Shown: positions 18,501 to 26,798 of the stretch, one piece after another
Numbering within the stretch: position 1 is the stretch's first letter
Layout of the letters: the number at the start of each line of letters is the position of its first letter
Assembly (NCBI RefSeq): GCF_019704555.1
Contig: NZ_AP024745.1
Coordinates: forward strand, 9,494,501 to 9,558,500
Source of the DNA: Actinoplanes sp. L3-i22
GTDB taxonomy: Bacteria; Actinomycetota; Actinomycetes; Mycobacteriales; Micromonosporaceae
Direction: 5' to 3'
DNA length: 64,000 nucleotides
The notes under the pieces: model-generated
What the model saw: the letters and a program-made list of their open reading frames with translations, nothing else
Databases searched by the model: none
What the model was told of the DNA's origin: nothing
Position numbers and translations under genes: made by a program

Positions 18501-19537
18501 ATAGAGAAAAGGCTCGAATCAAGAACGATCGAGCCATTGCTTTCGCGGTTTGCACAAATGAGAACTGGCCGCTCCCCCCGAACCCTGACTGCATTGCTCT
18601 GGAGAGCGGCGTCAGCCAGGAAATGTTCGAACAGGGTCTAGCGAACTCATCGTTCTGCGGGCGTGTCCATCCACAAGGAAGCGCGCTCTTCAACTCGTGC
18701 GTCGCGCACGCCTTCAGTCCCAACTTCAGCACGTTCGAAGCCCTGAACTTCGCTGATATGGAACTCTCGACGATGAAGCCGTTCGCCGAACTCGATTTGA
18801 TGTTCGCGGGAGGGCTCTTCTGCGCAGAGATATGTACGGCACTGGGCCTGCTGGCCGCGCCCGACCTGCTGTTCGGCGCCGGCCTCTACGACATCCTGGG
18901 GGCATACGGGCTCAGCGAGGTAATCGGCGCGACTGTCGGGGCCGGCGGCGTAAACGCGCTCGAACAGAAGCTGATTGAACAGGAATTCGTGGAGGCCGGC
19001 CTCCAGAAGGGCTGGATCGAGGCCGGCTTCGAAGAAGCTGTAACCATACAAAAGGTCAAATTTGACCAGTTCCCCCTAAACATCAACCACCTGATGTCCT
19101 CGATCGGAAAAGACTGCGGCGAGACTCTCGGGCGGTGCGACGAGTTCCTTTTGAAGCTTCTGAAACAGCGCATGGAAGTCGTCTCAAAAAATAAAAACCT
19201 GGCTGGGGTCGAAACCAGGTTCGAAGGCGAGGAGCACAGCATCCTACTTGCCGACAGCGGCAAATTCGACCGCGAGGGATTCATTCCTAACGTAGGCATG
19301 CCCGAGAACCCCAAGATTCTTAATTGGACCCCCTTGCCTGGCAAGAACAATCGCGATAAGGATTCCGAATACAAGATTTTCAACTTCCTGGCCAACCAGT
19401 ACAAGGGTCAAGACCTCCACGGTGATCTGATCGTATATAGCGAGCTGCCGATCTGCGTTTCCTGCGGCGGAGTCATCGACCAGTTCCATAAACTGTTCCC
19501 GCATGTAAATATTCATTACATTCCCAACTGGCTGTAG
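15593..19537 (+). CDS. ALF-repeat polymorphic toxin with C-terminal deaminase domain
   Basis: 1314 aa from GTG 15593 (GAGGAAAAGG upstream). Signal/membrane segment about 38-60. ALF repeats (about 65-250 and 600-800) with units such as VRAAAQRALDSENVNVLTEF. Very Ala/Lys-rich predicted coiled coils lie at about 265-575 and 830-980. A less repetitive pre-toxin region with a hydrophobic patch spans about 1040-1130. The last 58 residues carry DSE (1257-1259) and PICVSC (1286-1291), i.e. an acidic-x-E plus CxxC zinc pair like the BURPS668_1122-type toxin deaminases. Predicted to be exported and to deaminate a nucleobase in target cells (inference). GC and codon use drop in the toxin tip (runs of AAA/ATT), as expected for an exchangeable cassette. 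The ankyrin-like gene after it is the probable immunity gene. Confidence 0.85.
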   Translation: MSLLWQFIDPRASRGKGKSKFDTSIYVTARKPKSLRYRLIPAVVMGVVASQFVVPQTAQAEESTSPSPRLQAAIAWQSGGDSVRAAAAAALVGSDADLAEFLDTGWAEGTAADQRAAVLDILGSGGPAVQSAAQTALDSTDAKALTTFLQTGFAGAQDKDTRVRANQMLATSGPLLHAAVQKALDLEDVDALGAFLDTGWQHAFYADQRIQVLKIMQTGGKEVRAAAQRALDSENVNVLTEFIESGWAVATARDEETSSLTDLVNATADAGKRAAAATQEAKDQAAKAKTASASAKKAAQTAASEADQAGADAQRAARAAQQAAQAAKSAAASAKIAVNAAAAAERAAHTAASAATRAAAAAAATARKATDAQKAAGDAATDATKAGTARDAATKARDMAKATQKIADAAGQAGDAAVSAGEAALASVQAAADSVTAAANALAALEKLKATGKATAEAINAARRAKAQAERATQAANDAAAYANKAAQAAYRSKQAAASAITHALAAATAADEAADHAADANTAATRATTAANAATDAANEAVTAAESAQDVYDAARLADEERLAILMAEGEENAQDQSAAYDQAQHQIDWSATEADKRTAETNALIAAVKDPQTPSATAVTDARKVALNLAQSDSAWTRTTAIQALSADDEQALDFVNRGITLAAAQDDRATLQAMADSGSEALAKAANSALDGSDADVTVFLKNPTYPGLTAEDRTAVLNILAAAKNDGNVVTAQKAQAALDSESHDTIHAFVTSGQFVSAAADDRVRANNILADATSGPELKAQAQIALDSPPTILRSFLATSQYAARQKDYETASHNAEVLTLVNQAKSIAFDAVRGSQEAQRAAALARKDGNAATTWANAAAQSAKQAATYANNAIASANDAEKSASQAQVSAKTASDAATAARKSSAAASRSAVWAQTSLKNAKESAKKAVEAAQAAHDSAVDAKKSADEAKQAYTDAYNEVVNREKARIKNDRAIAFAVCTNENWPLPPNPDCIALESGVSQEMFEQGLANSSFCGRVHPQGSALFNSCVAHAFSPNFSTFEALNFADMELSTMKPFAELDLMFAGGLFCAEICTALGLLAAPDLLFGAGLYDILGAYGLSEVIGATVGAGGVNALEQKLIEQEFVEAGLQKGWIEAGFEEAVTIQKVKFDQFPLNINHLMSSIGKDCGETLGRCDEFLLKLLKQRMEVVSKNKNLAGVETRFEGEEHSILLADSGKFDREGFIPNVGMPENPKILNWTPLPGKNNRDKDSEYKIFNFLANQYKGQDLHGDLIVYSELPICVSCGGVIDQFHKLFPHVNIHYIPNWL

Positions 19538-19744
19538 CGCATAATCTGGCCCGCCGAGATGGTTTCATCCGAATCTGCCTCGCCTCTGCTCCGGCGGATC
19601 GAACCCGCACAAATAGCCCTCGGCCGAGAGCGGCCAGTAGGGTCGCGGATATTCGACCGACGCGGCGGGTATCTTGATCGAGGCGGAATTGGCAAGCCGT
19701 CCGGCGGGCCATCCGCATCGCGCAATTGAAATATTGGAGAAGAC

Positions 19745-20065
19745 ATGGGCGACGCGTATCTCGCACACCACGCGGTAGAGATGGGCGACCTGGAAAGCCT
19801 GCGGGAGGAAATTGCAAACGGTGCTGACATCGAGGCCGTCCTCGGGAACATATCCCTACTCCAGCACGCTCTCGATGTAGAAATTTCAGGGATCCACGGA
19901 GGCCACGGCATGCACGTGGACCTAACGGCGCTAGTGCTAGCCGCCGGCGCCGACCCTTTCCGTAAGACTGGCTGGAACGAAATCAGCGCCGTCGAGATGG
20001 CAGAGGAAGGTGGCCACTGGCTCGCGGTCGCGCTCTTCCGCGCGTGGGGGCACCGCGATTCCTAA
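19745..20065 (+). CDS. Ankyrin-repeat-like protein, probable immunity protein
   Basis: 106 aa; ATG 19745 follows GGAGA with 5-base spacing. The sequence has ankyrin-like helical hairpins: AVEMGDLESLREEIANGADIEA, then LTALVLAAGADPF and SAVEMAEEGGHWLAVALFRAWG. No signal peptide is present, so it is cytoplasmic. It is 207 bases downstream of the toxin on the same strand. Ankyrin proteins are known immunity families beside polymorphic toxins, so it is predicted to protect the producer from the deaminase. A stand-alone ankyrin protein is the alternative. Confidence 0.75.
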   Translation: MGDAYLAHHAVEMGDLESLREEIANGADIEAVLGNISLLQHALDVEISGIHGGHGMHVDLTALVLAAGADPFRKTGWNEISAVEMAEEGGHWLAVALFRAWGHRDS

Positions 20066-20726
20066 CCTCATCGGAGGGCTTGGATGCTGCCGCTTTCCGC
20101 GCATCCAAGCCTGCGCGACGCCCGCCCGATCTTGGAGGTATGGCGCGCGTGGGGTATCTACGACTGCTGCGGCAGCGGCCGATCCTGGTGCTGTGGCGCT
20201 CAGCGTGCTCGGGACCGGCCCTGACCGCGCAACAGTCCGCGGACTGGCGGCGCAGCGTCCGCGGCACCCACCAGCAGTTGTGGGACGCCGTACTTCGCCA
20301 GATCCCGGCGACACCCGTTCGTGCGCTTGGCGCTCACCCCCGTACGGGTGACTCGGTGTAGCCGACGAGAACGATGCCCCCGGAGGCTGCCGTCCGCGGT
20401 CATCACATCGGTCGACCGCTCGGACGAGGTACACGGCGTAACGGAATCCGAGAAAGTCTCGAAGCATGTCATCTCGCGTCGAGTCCGTTGTCGAGCCGGG
20501 ATCAATTCGCAGTCCGGGTCGCTTCAGGTGGCTTTGGTAATCACCGGCGGCCGAGGTCGCCCGAGCCCGGGCGGCCGATCCCATCGGCCGCTTCGTCGTC
20601 CTCCCACCGGGCCGCAAGGCACGTCGCCGTTGGTCTGGTGGCTGCGGTGATCCCGATCATCCGGCCCGTAGCCGGTTCGTCTGGTGCCGGCCGTCTGGGC
20701 GCAGCTGTGTCGCGGCCCAGTCCCGG
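20066..20726. other. Intergenic region, no supported gene
   Basis: About 660 bases between the immunity candidate and the P450 operon end. A short stretch from 20140 (MARVGYLRLLRQRPILVLWR) looks like the N terminus of an MFS transporter, but the similarity breaks off within about 20 residues, so at most a decayed fragment is present. Nothing else is recognised. Confidence 0.5.
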
Positions 20727-21914
20727 CTACTGGCCCGATCGCGACGGCATCAGGACCACCGGCAGAGCGGTGAGCCCGCGGGCACGGAACGACGACCGCC
20801 ATGCGAGGTCGCTGTCGGGGATGGCCAGGGCCATGGCCGGGTACCGCTCGGCGAACGCCCGGATCGTGCCGGTCAGCTGCAGGCGGGCCAGGGGCGCGCC
20901 CAGGCAGTGGTGGATGCCGTGGCCGAACGCGACGTGTGCGTTCGGGCTCCGGCCGAGGTCGGTGCGCGACGGCTGGTCGAAGGCGGCCGGATCCCGGTTG
21001 GCGCCGGCGATCAGGAGCATGACCGTGTCCCCAGCGCTGATCCTCTCGCCGCCGATGACCAGGTCGGTCGTGGCGAAGCGGCGGATGGACAGCGGGGTCG
21101 GCCCGCTCAGCCGCAGGATCTCCTCGATGGCGGCGGGGACCGCGTCCGGGTCGCGGCGCAGTTCGTCCCGGAGGCCCGGCTGCCGGAGCAGGGTCAGGAT
21201 GCTGTTGCCGACGGCGTCGATCGTCGTCTCGTAGCCGGCCCAGAGGATCAGGAAGATCAGCGAGGTGAGCTCGTCCTCGGTGAGCCGGTCGTCGCCGTCT
21301 CGGGCGCCGATCAGCGCGCTGGTGAGCGTGTCGTCGGGACGGGCCCGGCGCTCCGCGATCAGCTCTCGGATGTAGTCGTCCAGCGCGGCGACGGCCTGCC
21401 GCGGCGTCCAGAGCTGGTGCGGGCCGGGGGCGAGGAGGGCATCCGTCCAGGACCGCATCTGATCAAGGCGGTCCGCGCCGAGGAACTCGCCGATCACGGC
21501 GAGCGGAAGCGGCGCGGCGAAGGCGCCGATCAGGTCGGTCACCTCGCCCGGGTCGACGGCGGCGAGCAGCCGGTCGACATGGCCCGCCACCACCGGCCGC
21601 AGGTGCTCCACGCGCCGAGCGGTGAAGGCCTGGTTGACGAGCCGCCGAAGCCGGGTGTGCTCCGGCGGGTCCAGGTTGAGCAGGTTCGCGTCGAGGGCCG
21701 GAGGCAGGGCGAACCCGCTGTACCCGGCGTTCGCGTAGGTCCGCTGCAGGGAGAGCCGAGGGTCCGCGAACGCGGCCCGGACATCGGCGTGCCGGGTCAC
21801 GACCCAGACCGTGCCCCCGTCCGGGGTCCGCGCACGGTGGACCGGCGCTTCGTCACGCCACCGGTCGAAGGCGAGGTCGGCGGTGGCCCAGAAGTGTGGA
21901 TCGTCGGTCAGCAT
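20727..21914 (-). CDS. Cytochrome P450
   Basis: 395 aa. Start ATG 21914 with GAGGTGA 3 bases upstream. P450 signatures: I-helix LWAGYETTID (about residues 226-235), ExxR EEILR (about 283) and heme-binding loop AFGHGIHHCLG with the ligand Cys at about 348. Typical bacterial class I length. It needs ferredoxin and reductase, which are not encoded nearby. Its start is 8 bases after the stop of the DUF6545 gene, so it is the last gene of the XRE-ImmA-DUF6545-P450 operon. Such P450s often accompany DUF6545 proteins in actinomycetes. The substrate is unknown; an oxidised small signal or metabolite is possible (inference). Confidence 0.93.
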   Translation of the reverse strand: MLTDDPHFWATADLAFDRWRDEAPVHRARTPDGGTVWVVTRHADVRAAFADPRLSLQRTYANAGYSGFALPPALDANLLNLDPPEHTRLRRLVNQAFTARRVEHLRPVVAGHVDRLLAAVDPGEVTDLIGAFAAPLPLAVIGEFLGADRLDQMRSWTDALLAPGPHQLWTPRQAVAALDDYIRELIAERRARPDDTLTSALIGARDGDDRLTEDELTSLIFLILWAGYETTIDAVGNSILTLLRQPGLRDELRRDPDAVPAAIEEILRLSGPTPLSIRRFATTDLVIGGERISAGDTVMLLIAGANRDPAAFDQPSRTDLGRSPNAHVAFGHGIHHCLGAPLARLQLTGTIRAFAERYPAMALAIPDSDLAWRSSFRARGLTALPVVLMPSRSGQ

Positions 21915-21922
21915 GAGTCACC

Positions 21923-23146
21923 TCAGGAGGTAGGGACAGGATGTTTGGCACGGAACCGCGCGACGATGCCACCGACGATCGGAAGGCGCCGGGCGTGCGA
22001 CACGGCGATGAGGAAACGCACCTCGGCGATCACGTCGGCGCCGCCGTGCAACTGCTCTGCGATACCGGGACCGGTCAATTCACCACGGGCGGCTTCCTCG
22101 AGGCCGTACTCGATCAGCGCCGCCTGCACGACGCCCTCCAGATCGTCGCCGTGATATCCGGCGGCCGCGGCATCGGCGCGGGCTGCCGTGGCCAGAACGG
22201 TGGCGTGGCGGGCCCGTCCTAGGGCGATCTGGGCGTCCCGGATTTCCGTCTTCATCCGGCCGAGCCACAGCCGCAGGTCCCGCGGCCGGCAAAGGAGCGG
22301 CGGGCCCGCCGGGACAATGTCGGTCAGACGCACGGCCGGGAACTGGTTGGTGAGTCGGCGCCACAGCGGATGCAGGGCGCGGAACTCGAAGTAGCGGTGG
22401 ATCCATTCCGTCACCCGGGACAGCACGGGTCCCCAGGATGGCATGGTGAGGCCTGTCATTGTCAGCAGGGCGCACGCCACCGTCGACAGCCCAGCGGCGG
22501 TCTCCCATCGTGCGGGGTCGAGGCCTGCCTGCGGGGCGAGGACGTCGGCCAGCCGGGCCATCACGTAGACGACTCCGAACATAGAGCCTACGGCGGTCCA
22601 GTAAAGGCCACGGCGCAGCCAGAGGCGGCCGGCCGCGGGCCCGTAGGACACGCAGAGCCGGATCACGTCGATGCGCCCGATGAGGAAGGTCGTCAGGTAG
22701 ATGACCATATAGATCCCCATGAGCGGGATGCTTGCGACATCCGCCATCCAGCCGCGGGTCTCCTCACGCCCGATGTCGGCCTGCAGGAACAGGGCGACCA
22801 TGGCGGCGATCGCCACAACGGCGAGCACGAGCCGCCACCGTACCCGGCGGTGCGCCGTCTCCGGATCGAGCCAGTTGATCAGCACGAGCTGGATGCAGAA
22901 GGTGTAGACGACGACCAAACACTGTGACAGGACACCAGCCACGTTCGGGGCGCCGGCGAGGGCATCCACCCGTGCCCAGATCGCCGGGGTCGCCAGCCCG
23001 AAAGTCATGCTGAGCGCGAGGAAGGAACCGACGAATGCAAGGGATTTCACGTCGCGCCGACGTCTGATCACCATCGGAATCCGGCTGGCGGCGATGGCGA
23101 TATTGAGTCCGGAACAGAATGGGTAGAGCACGTCCTGAAAGCTCAT
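21923..23146 (-). CDS. DUF6545 / MAB_1171c-like membrane protein
   Basis: 407 aa from ATG 23146, preceded by GGGAG with 8 bases spacing; an in-frame TTG five codons earlier is less likely. The N-terminal about 245 residues form about seven membrane helices (e.g. VLSQCLVVVYTFCIQLVLI, IPLMGIYMVIYLTTFLIG). The C-terminal about 160 aa are cytoplasmic, beginning WGPVLSRVTEWIHRYFEFRALHPLW, a hallmark of the MAB_1171c/DUF6545 family. The family has been called a putative transporter, but no transport mechanism is evident. Between the ImmA protease and the P450 it may act as a membrane sensor of the cassette (inference). Confidence 0.85.
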   Translation of the reverse strand: MSFQDVLYPFCSGLNIAIAASRIPMVIRRRRDVKSLAFVGSFLALSMTFGLATPAIWARVDALAGAPNVAGVLSQCLVVVYTFCIQLVLINWLDPETAHRRVRWRLVLAVVAIAAMVALFLQADIGREETRGWMADVASIPLMGIYMVIYLTTFLIGRIDVIRLCVSYGPAAGRLWLRRGLYWTAVGSMFGVVYVMARLADVLAPQAGLDPARWETAAGLSTVACALLTMTGLTMPSWGPVLSRVTEWIHRYFEFRALHPLWRRLTNQFPAVRLTDIVPAGPPLLCRPRDLRLWLGRMKTEIRDAQIALGRARHATVLATAARADAAAAGYHGDDLEGVVQAALIEYGLEEAARGELTGPGIAEQLHGGADVIAEVRFLIAVSHARRLPIVGGIVARFRAKHPVPTS

Positions 23147-23180
23147 TCCGGCGGCTCCCAAAAATGATTGCTGCGGCGCA

Positions 23181-23696
23181 CTACCACAGCCACGAAAGGT
23201 CGTGATCGATGCGTTGAAGGATTTCTGCGTCGTCGGCGGGTGCCGCGCGTTTCGGCTCGAGAGCCCATTCCGTCGCCGCGCACTCGATCATGGTCGCAAG
23301 AAGCTCGGCCTCACGCTCGGCGCCGGTGTCGAAGTTGGTTCGGGCCAGCATGCGCCCCACCAGCGCTGGGTCGAGGTCGGGGACCAGCAGACCAATATCG
23401 GCGCGATGAAGGGGAACGGCATTGTGCCCGGCGAGAATGTGACCCAGCTCGTGCAATTCGACATGGCGCTGGTGGTCGACGGAGGTACCTGCTGTGACGT
23501 ATACCAGATCTTTTCCCGAGATCGATACCCAAAGCCCACACGGTCCGCCGGCCGGCGTATCCACCACGCGTACCTCGATCGGTCTCCCGGTGATCCTGCT
23601 GACCTCGGCGCGCAGGGTGGTCATGCTCAGCGGGACGGGTATGTCGATGGCCGATACAATCTCTTCGCATCGGCGTTTTATGTCATCCGGATCCAT
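23181..23696 (-). CDS. ImmA/IrrE-family metallopeptidase
   Basis: 171 aa from ATG 23696 (AAAGGGGA about 9 bases upstream); longer in-frame starts lack a site. The zinc motif HELGH at about residues 98-102 lies in HVELHELGHILAGH, with a downstream glutamate in EREAELLATMI as third ligand. In the ImmA/ImmR and IrrE/DdrO pairs, a signal triggers this protease to cleave a cognate XRE repressor. The XRE gene just upstream (gap 105 bases) is the probable target. Catalytic residues are intact. Confidence 0.88.
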   Translation of the reverse strand: MDPDDIKRRCEEIVSAIDIPVPLSMTTLRAEVSRITGRPIEVRVVDTPAGGPCGLWVSISGKDLVYVTAGTSVDHQRHVELHELGHILAGHNAVPLHRADIGLLVPDLDPALVGRMLARTNFDTGAEREAELLATMIECAATEWALEPKRAAPADDAEILQRIDHDLSWLW

Positions 23697-23801
23697 GCGC
23701 CTGCATCCCCTTTCTTCAGCGTTAAGTTCATCACCTCCGATAATCCATTCAAGGATTGCGGTCACAACTGTGGTCGCCGTTTCCCGGTTGCATCCATGTC
23801 G

Positions 23802-24218
23802 TTAAAAACCATCTCGGTCGGCGATCCCGGCTCGGCGCCGCTCACGCTCCACCTGCTCGGTGAGCCAGTGCAGCGCTTCGGGCCCCAGGGAGGCCGCCCG
23901 CAGCGCGAGAGCGGTCACTCCGGCCTTCTTCAGGACTGCGAGCAGGGCTAGCTGATCCTCAACCCGTTTGGCCTCGTCATCGTCGGCGATGAGGTACGTC
24001 GACGGCACCCCGAACACCTCGGCGATACCGTACAGAACATTGACAGTCGGGTTATTCCTCACTCCGGTCCGCAATTGCTGGATGTACTGCGGAGAGACCG
24101 GTAGGCCGCGGGTCGCCAGGTCCCTGGAAACCCGATCGTCGGTGAAGCCCGGCACCGTCTCGTACAGGTGCTTCAGGCGGCGCGATATGCGCAGTCCCCG
24201 CTCATTGCCCCCTACCAA
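23802..24218 (-). CDS. XRE-family helix-turn-helix regulator
   Basis: 138 aa from a TTG at 24218, chosen because GGGAGGA lies about 8 bases upstream. The frame is open further 5' (to 24296) without a site. The HTH covers about residues 25-70: DRVSRDLATRGLPVSPQYIQQLRTGVRNNPTVNVLYGIAEVFGV, typical of actinobacterial Cro/C1 proteins that precede DUF6545/ImmA cassettes. The C-terminal about 60 aa are helical and may hold the dimerisation part or cleavage site. Likely represses its own operon until cleaved by the ImmA protease (inference). Confidence 0.88.
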   Translation of the reverse strand: MVGGNERGLRISRRLKHLYETVPGFTDDRVSRDLATRGLPVSPQYIQQLRTGVRNNPTVNVLYGIAEVFGVPSTYLIADDDEAKRVEDQLALLAVLKKAGVTALALRAASLGPEALHWLTEQVERERRRAGIADRDGF

Positions 24219-24342
24219 GAAAACACTCCTCCCAGTTTGGATGCCACGAATGGGCTGGCGCCGGTTGGTGACGATCGACTGATCGACCGCAAGCATCGAC
24301 TGAGTCTGCCGACTCCGTCAAGTCCGTCGATGCCATACCGCC

Positions 24343-24354
24343 ATGCACGTGCAT
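24343..24354. promoter_or_regulatory. 12-bp palindrome ATGCACGTGCAT, possible operator
   Basis: Perfect palindrome about 125 bases upstream of the XRE start and 57 bases upstream of the promoter at 24411. A second partial copy of the half-site (GCATGC/TGCATGA) follows at 24354-24362. Candidate binding site of the XRE protein. Confidence 0.4.
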
Positions 24355-24410
24355 TTGCATGATCGCAGCCGTGTGGCGATAAACACTAGAATCCGATCCC
24401 GAGCAGGTGG

Positions 24411-24438
24411 TTGACATGCACGACCGTCACTCTATGCT
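24411..24438 (+). promoter_or_regulatory. Sigma-70-like promoter (TTGACA-16-TATGCT)
   Basis: A perfect -35 TTGACA (24411-24416) and a -10 TATGCT (24433-24438) separated by 16 bases, pointing towards the HxlR-like gene. It would give a 5' leader of roughly 270 bases. Such a close consensus match is rare by chance in 70% GC DNA. Confidence 0.65.
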
Positions 24439-24482
24439 AACGGTTGCATCTCTATGGGAGTTGATTAGTTTTCATAATTAAC

Positions 24483-24495
24483 CAACTGACAGTTG
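24483..24495. promoter_or_regulatory. Palindrome CAACTG-A-CAGTTG
   Basis: 6-bp inverted arms around a central A, about 45 bases downstream of the -10 box at 24433. The placement fits a repressor site within the leader. Confidence 0.35.
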
Positions 24496-24714
24496 TCCAC
24501 CGGCGGCCGCTGCTCCGTGCGGCCAGAACGGGCAGCTGGATCGGCGCACGGGGAGGAACGACGGGGTGCGGAAGAGGACGAAAATTCGGATCAGGCCGGT
24601 CAACTCGACGGACGGCTCGGGCATGCGCCGGGCAGCAGCACAGGAAAACAACGAGAGCAATCACTGCAACGCGCCCCGCACAACAAAACAGAGGATCGGG
24701 GACGGTGGTGGCAA

Positions 24715-25065
24715 GTGACGCTTTCACAGGAAAAGCACAGGGACCTGATAAAAGAGATCTTTCAGCATCGCTGGTATGAACCGATCTTGCGAATCCTTAA
24801 CGATGGCGAGGCGCGTTATCGGGAGATCCGGGCCGGTCTGATCACGCGGTATCCGGGTTCGCCGGGTGACGGTTACATCAGTCGCGAACTCGCCGGGCTC
24901 AGCCGGGCGGGGTTGGTGCACAAGCGTGAGACCGGCCCGAACCGATATCTGTACTCGCTGACCGACGACGGGCTCTGGGCGATCGGGGTCTTCGACGCGG
25001 CCTACCGTGCCCCGATGGGGAACGCCACCGCGGTGGCCACGGAGCAGGATGATCTGCTGGGATAG
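24715..25065 (+). CDS. Winged-helix (HxlR-like) transcriptional regulator
   Basis: 116 aa from GTG 24715 (GGTGG 5 bases upstream); the longer in-frame extension has low-complexity composition and is not believed. A winged-helix domain spans most of the protein: HRWYEPILRILNDGEARYREIR, then the recognition region GYISRELAGLSRAGLVHKRE and a wing (GPNRYLYSLTDDG). This is the HxlR/PadR-type layout, but without the conserved N-terminal cysteine of classic HxlR proteins, so redox sensing is not suggested. It stands alone, transcribed towards the convergent exporter gene. Target unknown. Confidence 0.8.
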   Translation: MTLSQEKHRDLIKEIFQHRWYEPILRILNDGEARYREIRAGLITRYPGSPGDGYISRELAGLSRAGLVHKRETGPNRYLYSLTDDGLWAIGVFDAAYRAPMGNATAVATEQDDLLG

Positions 25066-25246
25066 CCCCGGCGCCGGGCTGGGCAGTGCAAGGCCGTTTC
25101 CGGTCCGGTGCCATGACCGGCGGGTCGAGGGGGACGGCGCGACGAACGACCTCTCGGAATCCCTCGGGGGATGGGACACCTCGCGTCCGCCGCGCCGCCT
25201 CCGCCGACCCGGCGCCCAAGACTGCCGGCCACCGGTAGGTGTCCGG

Positions 25247-26707
25247 TCAGGCCCGCGGTGCCGACACGCCGCCGGCAGGCGAGCCGGCTTGCTTGCTGGC
25301 CGGAAGCAATGACGCCAGCAGGATCGGGAACACGGTGAAGCCGAGCGTCCACCAGAACGTCGTGCCGAACGCGTGGACCACCCCCTCCGACGTTCGCGCG
25401 GCGCCGGCCACCGCGCGCGCGAGCAGCACGGCAACGACCGTGGTGCCGAACGGCGAGCCGATCCGCTGAACGATGTTGAAGGCGGTCGTGCCGCGGGCGA
25501 TCTCGGCCTTGGGCAGTCCCGCCACCGCCGAGGCGTTGATCGCCGAGTTGGCGGCCCCGGCCCCCATCCCGCGCACGAACAGCGCGGCGATCAGCAGCCA
25601 GGTCATCGTCCGGGCGGAGGGCAAAGCGAACGGCACGGTACCGAGGGCCATCAGGAGGAACCCCCAGCCGATCCGGGCCCGGGCGCTCACCCGCCGCAGC
25701 AGGCTCTTGCCGCCGATGATCAGCGCGGCCGCGCCGATCCCCTGCGGGACCAGGAACAGGCCGGTCTCCACGATCGACGCGCCGCGAACCTGCTGCAAGT
25801 AGAGCGGCAGTAGCAGCATCGCGCCGAACATGGTGAACCCGGACAGGATCGACAGGCCGCTAGTGACCGCGAACCCCCGGTCCGTGAACAGCCGCACGTC
25901 GATCAGCGCCTTCGCGCCGTCGCGCACGGACCAGCCGATGAATCCGAGCAGTAGCCCGAGGCCGCCGGCCATCGGCAGCCAGACGCCGGTGGACCGCAAA
26001 CCGTGGTCGCCGCTGACATTGCTCAAGGCGTAGATCACCAGGGTGAGGGCCGGCGCCAGCAGGATCAGCCCGACGGCGTCCAGCGACCGGCGAGTCGCCG
26101 ACGCCGATTTCGGCGGCAGCACGATCCGGGCCAGGATCAGGCCGGCCACGCAGAACGGAACGTTCACCAGGAACAGCCAGCGCCAGCTCGCCGCCTGCAG
26201 CAGTAGGCCACCGGCGACCGGGCCGAACACCGGGCCGATCTGCACCAGCAGCGAAAAGCTGCCCATCGCGGTCATCAACCGGCGTTGACCGGCGGCCTGG
26301 GTCAGCAGCGTCATCAGCGCCGGGATGATCAGCCCGGCGCCCAGACCCTGCAGAACTCGGAAACCGATGAGCGCGGGCAGGTTCCAGGCCAGCCCGCACA
26401 GCACCGACGCGACGAGGAAGACGGTGAGCGCGGTCATCCAGGTGGCACGCCCGCCGAGCCGGTCGAGCAACCAGCCGGACAGCGGCACGATCGCGGTCAT
26501 CGCCAGCAGAAAACCCGTGATCACCCACTGCGTGTCGGTCAGACTCGTATGAAAGACGCCGGACAGCCGGTCCACACCGACGTTGACGATCGTGGAATCG
26601 AGGATGCTGGCGATCGCACCCACCCCGAGCGCCACGATCGTGACATTCAGCCGCCGATCGCTCACCTCACCCGGCGACGCCGACGGGACGGCAGTTTCAA
26701 CAGCCAA
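25247..26707 (-). CDS. MFS multidrug exporter, DHA2 (EmrB/QacA) family
   Basis: 486 aa from TTG 26707, chosen for the perfect AGGAGG 5 bases upstream; the longer frame has no site. About 14 membrane helices. Motif near TM1-3: LDSTIVNVGVDRL and the loop LLDRLGGRATW (motif A); antiporter motif C region QIGPVFGPVAGGLL. Proton-driven efflux of hydrophobic drugs is the family function. It is divergent from a TetR regulator with operator-like repeats between them, the standard inducible efflux arrangement. Could export the polyketide encoded 3 kb away (inference, not shown). Confidence 0.9.
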   Translation of the reverse strand: MAVETAVPSASPGEVSDRRLNVTIVALGVGAIASILDSTIVNVGVDRLSGVFHTSLTDTQWVITGFLLAMTAIVPLSGWLLDRLGGRATWMTALTVFLVASVLCGLAWNLPALIGFRVLQGLGAGLIIPALMTLLTQAAGQRRLMTAMGSFSLLVQIGPVFGPVAGGLLLQAASWRWLFLVNVPFCVAGLILARIVLPPKSASATRRSLDAVGLILLAPALTLVIYALSNVSGDHGLRSTGVWLPMAGGLGLLLGFIGWSVRDGAKALIDVRLFTDRGFAVTSGLSILSGFTMFGAMLLLPLYLQQVRGASIVETGLFLVPQGIGAAALIIGGKSLLRRVSARARIGWGFLLMALGTVPFALPSARTMTWLLIAALFVRGMGAGAANSAINASAVAGLPKAEIARGTTAFNIVQRIGSPFGTTVVAVLLARAVAGAARTSEGVVHAFGTTFWWTLGFTVFPILLASLLPASKQAGSPAGGVSAPRA

Positions 26708-26798
26708 GACTTCCTCCTGCGTACGACATGAGCCGCCCGGCCTGCCGGGCGGTTCTTTCGACGCGGGATTCCGTCTGACGACTGCGACCGACATCGGT

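Larger units (their letters stand above)
24219..24714. other. Regulatory spacer between divergent XRE and HxlR-like genes
   Basis: About 500 bases, AT-richer than average around 24360-24490. It contains a 12-bp palindrome (24343), a consensus-like promoter (24411) and a 13-base odd palindrome (24483). No coding region is supported; the frame upstream of 24715 has unusual composition and no start site. Confidence 0.6.

Noticed and set aside
20140..20210. MFS-transporter-like N terminus
   Set aside because: Only about 20 residues look right, then the similarity is lost; too short to call a pseudogene.
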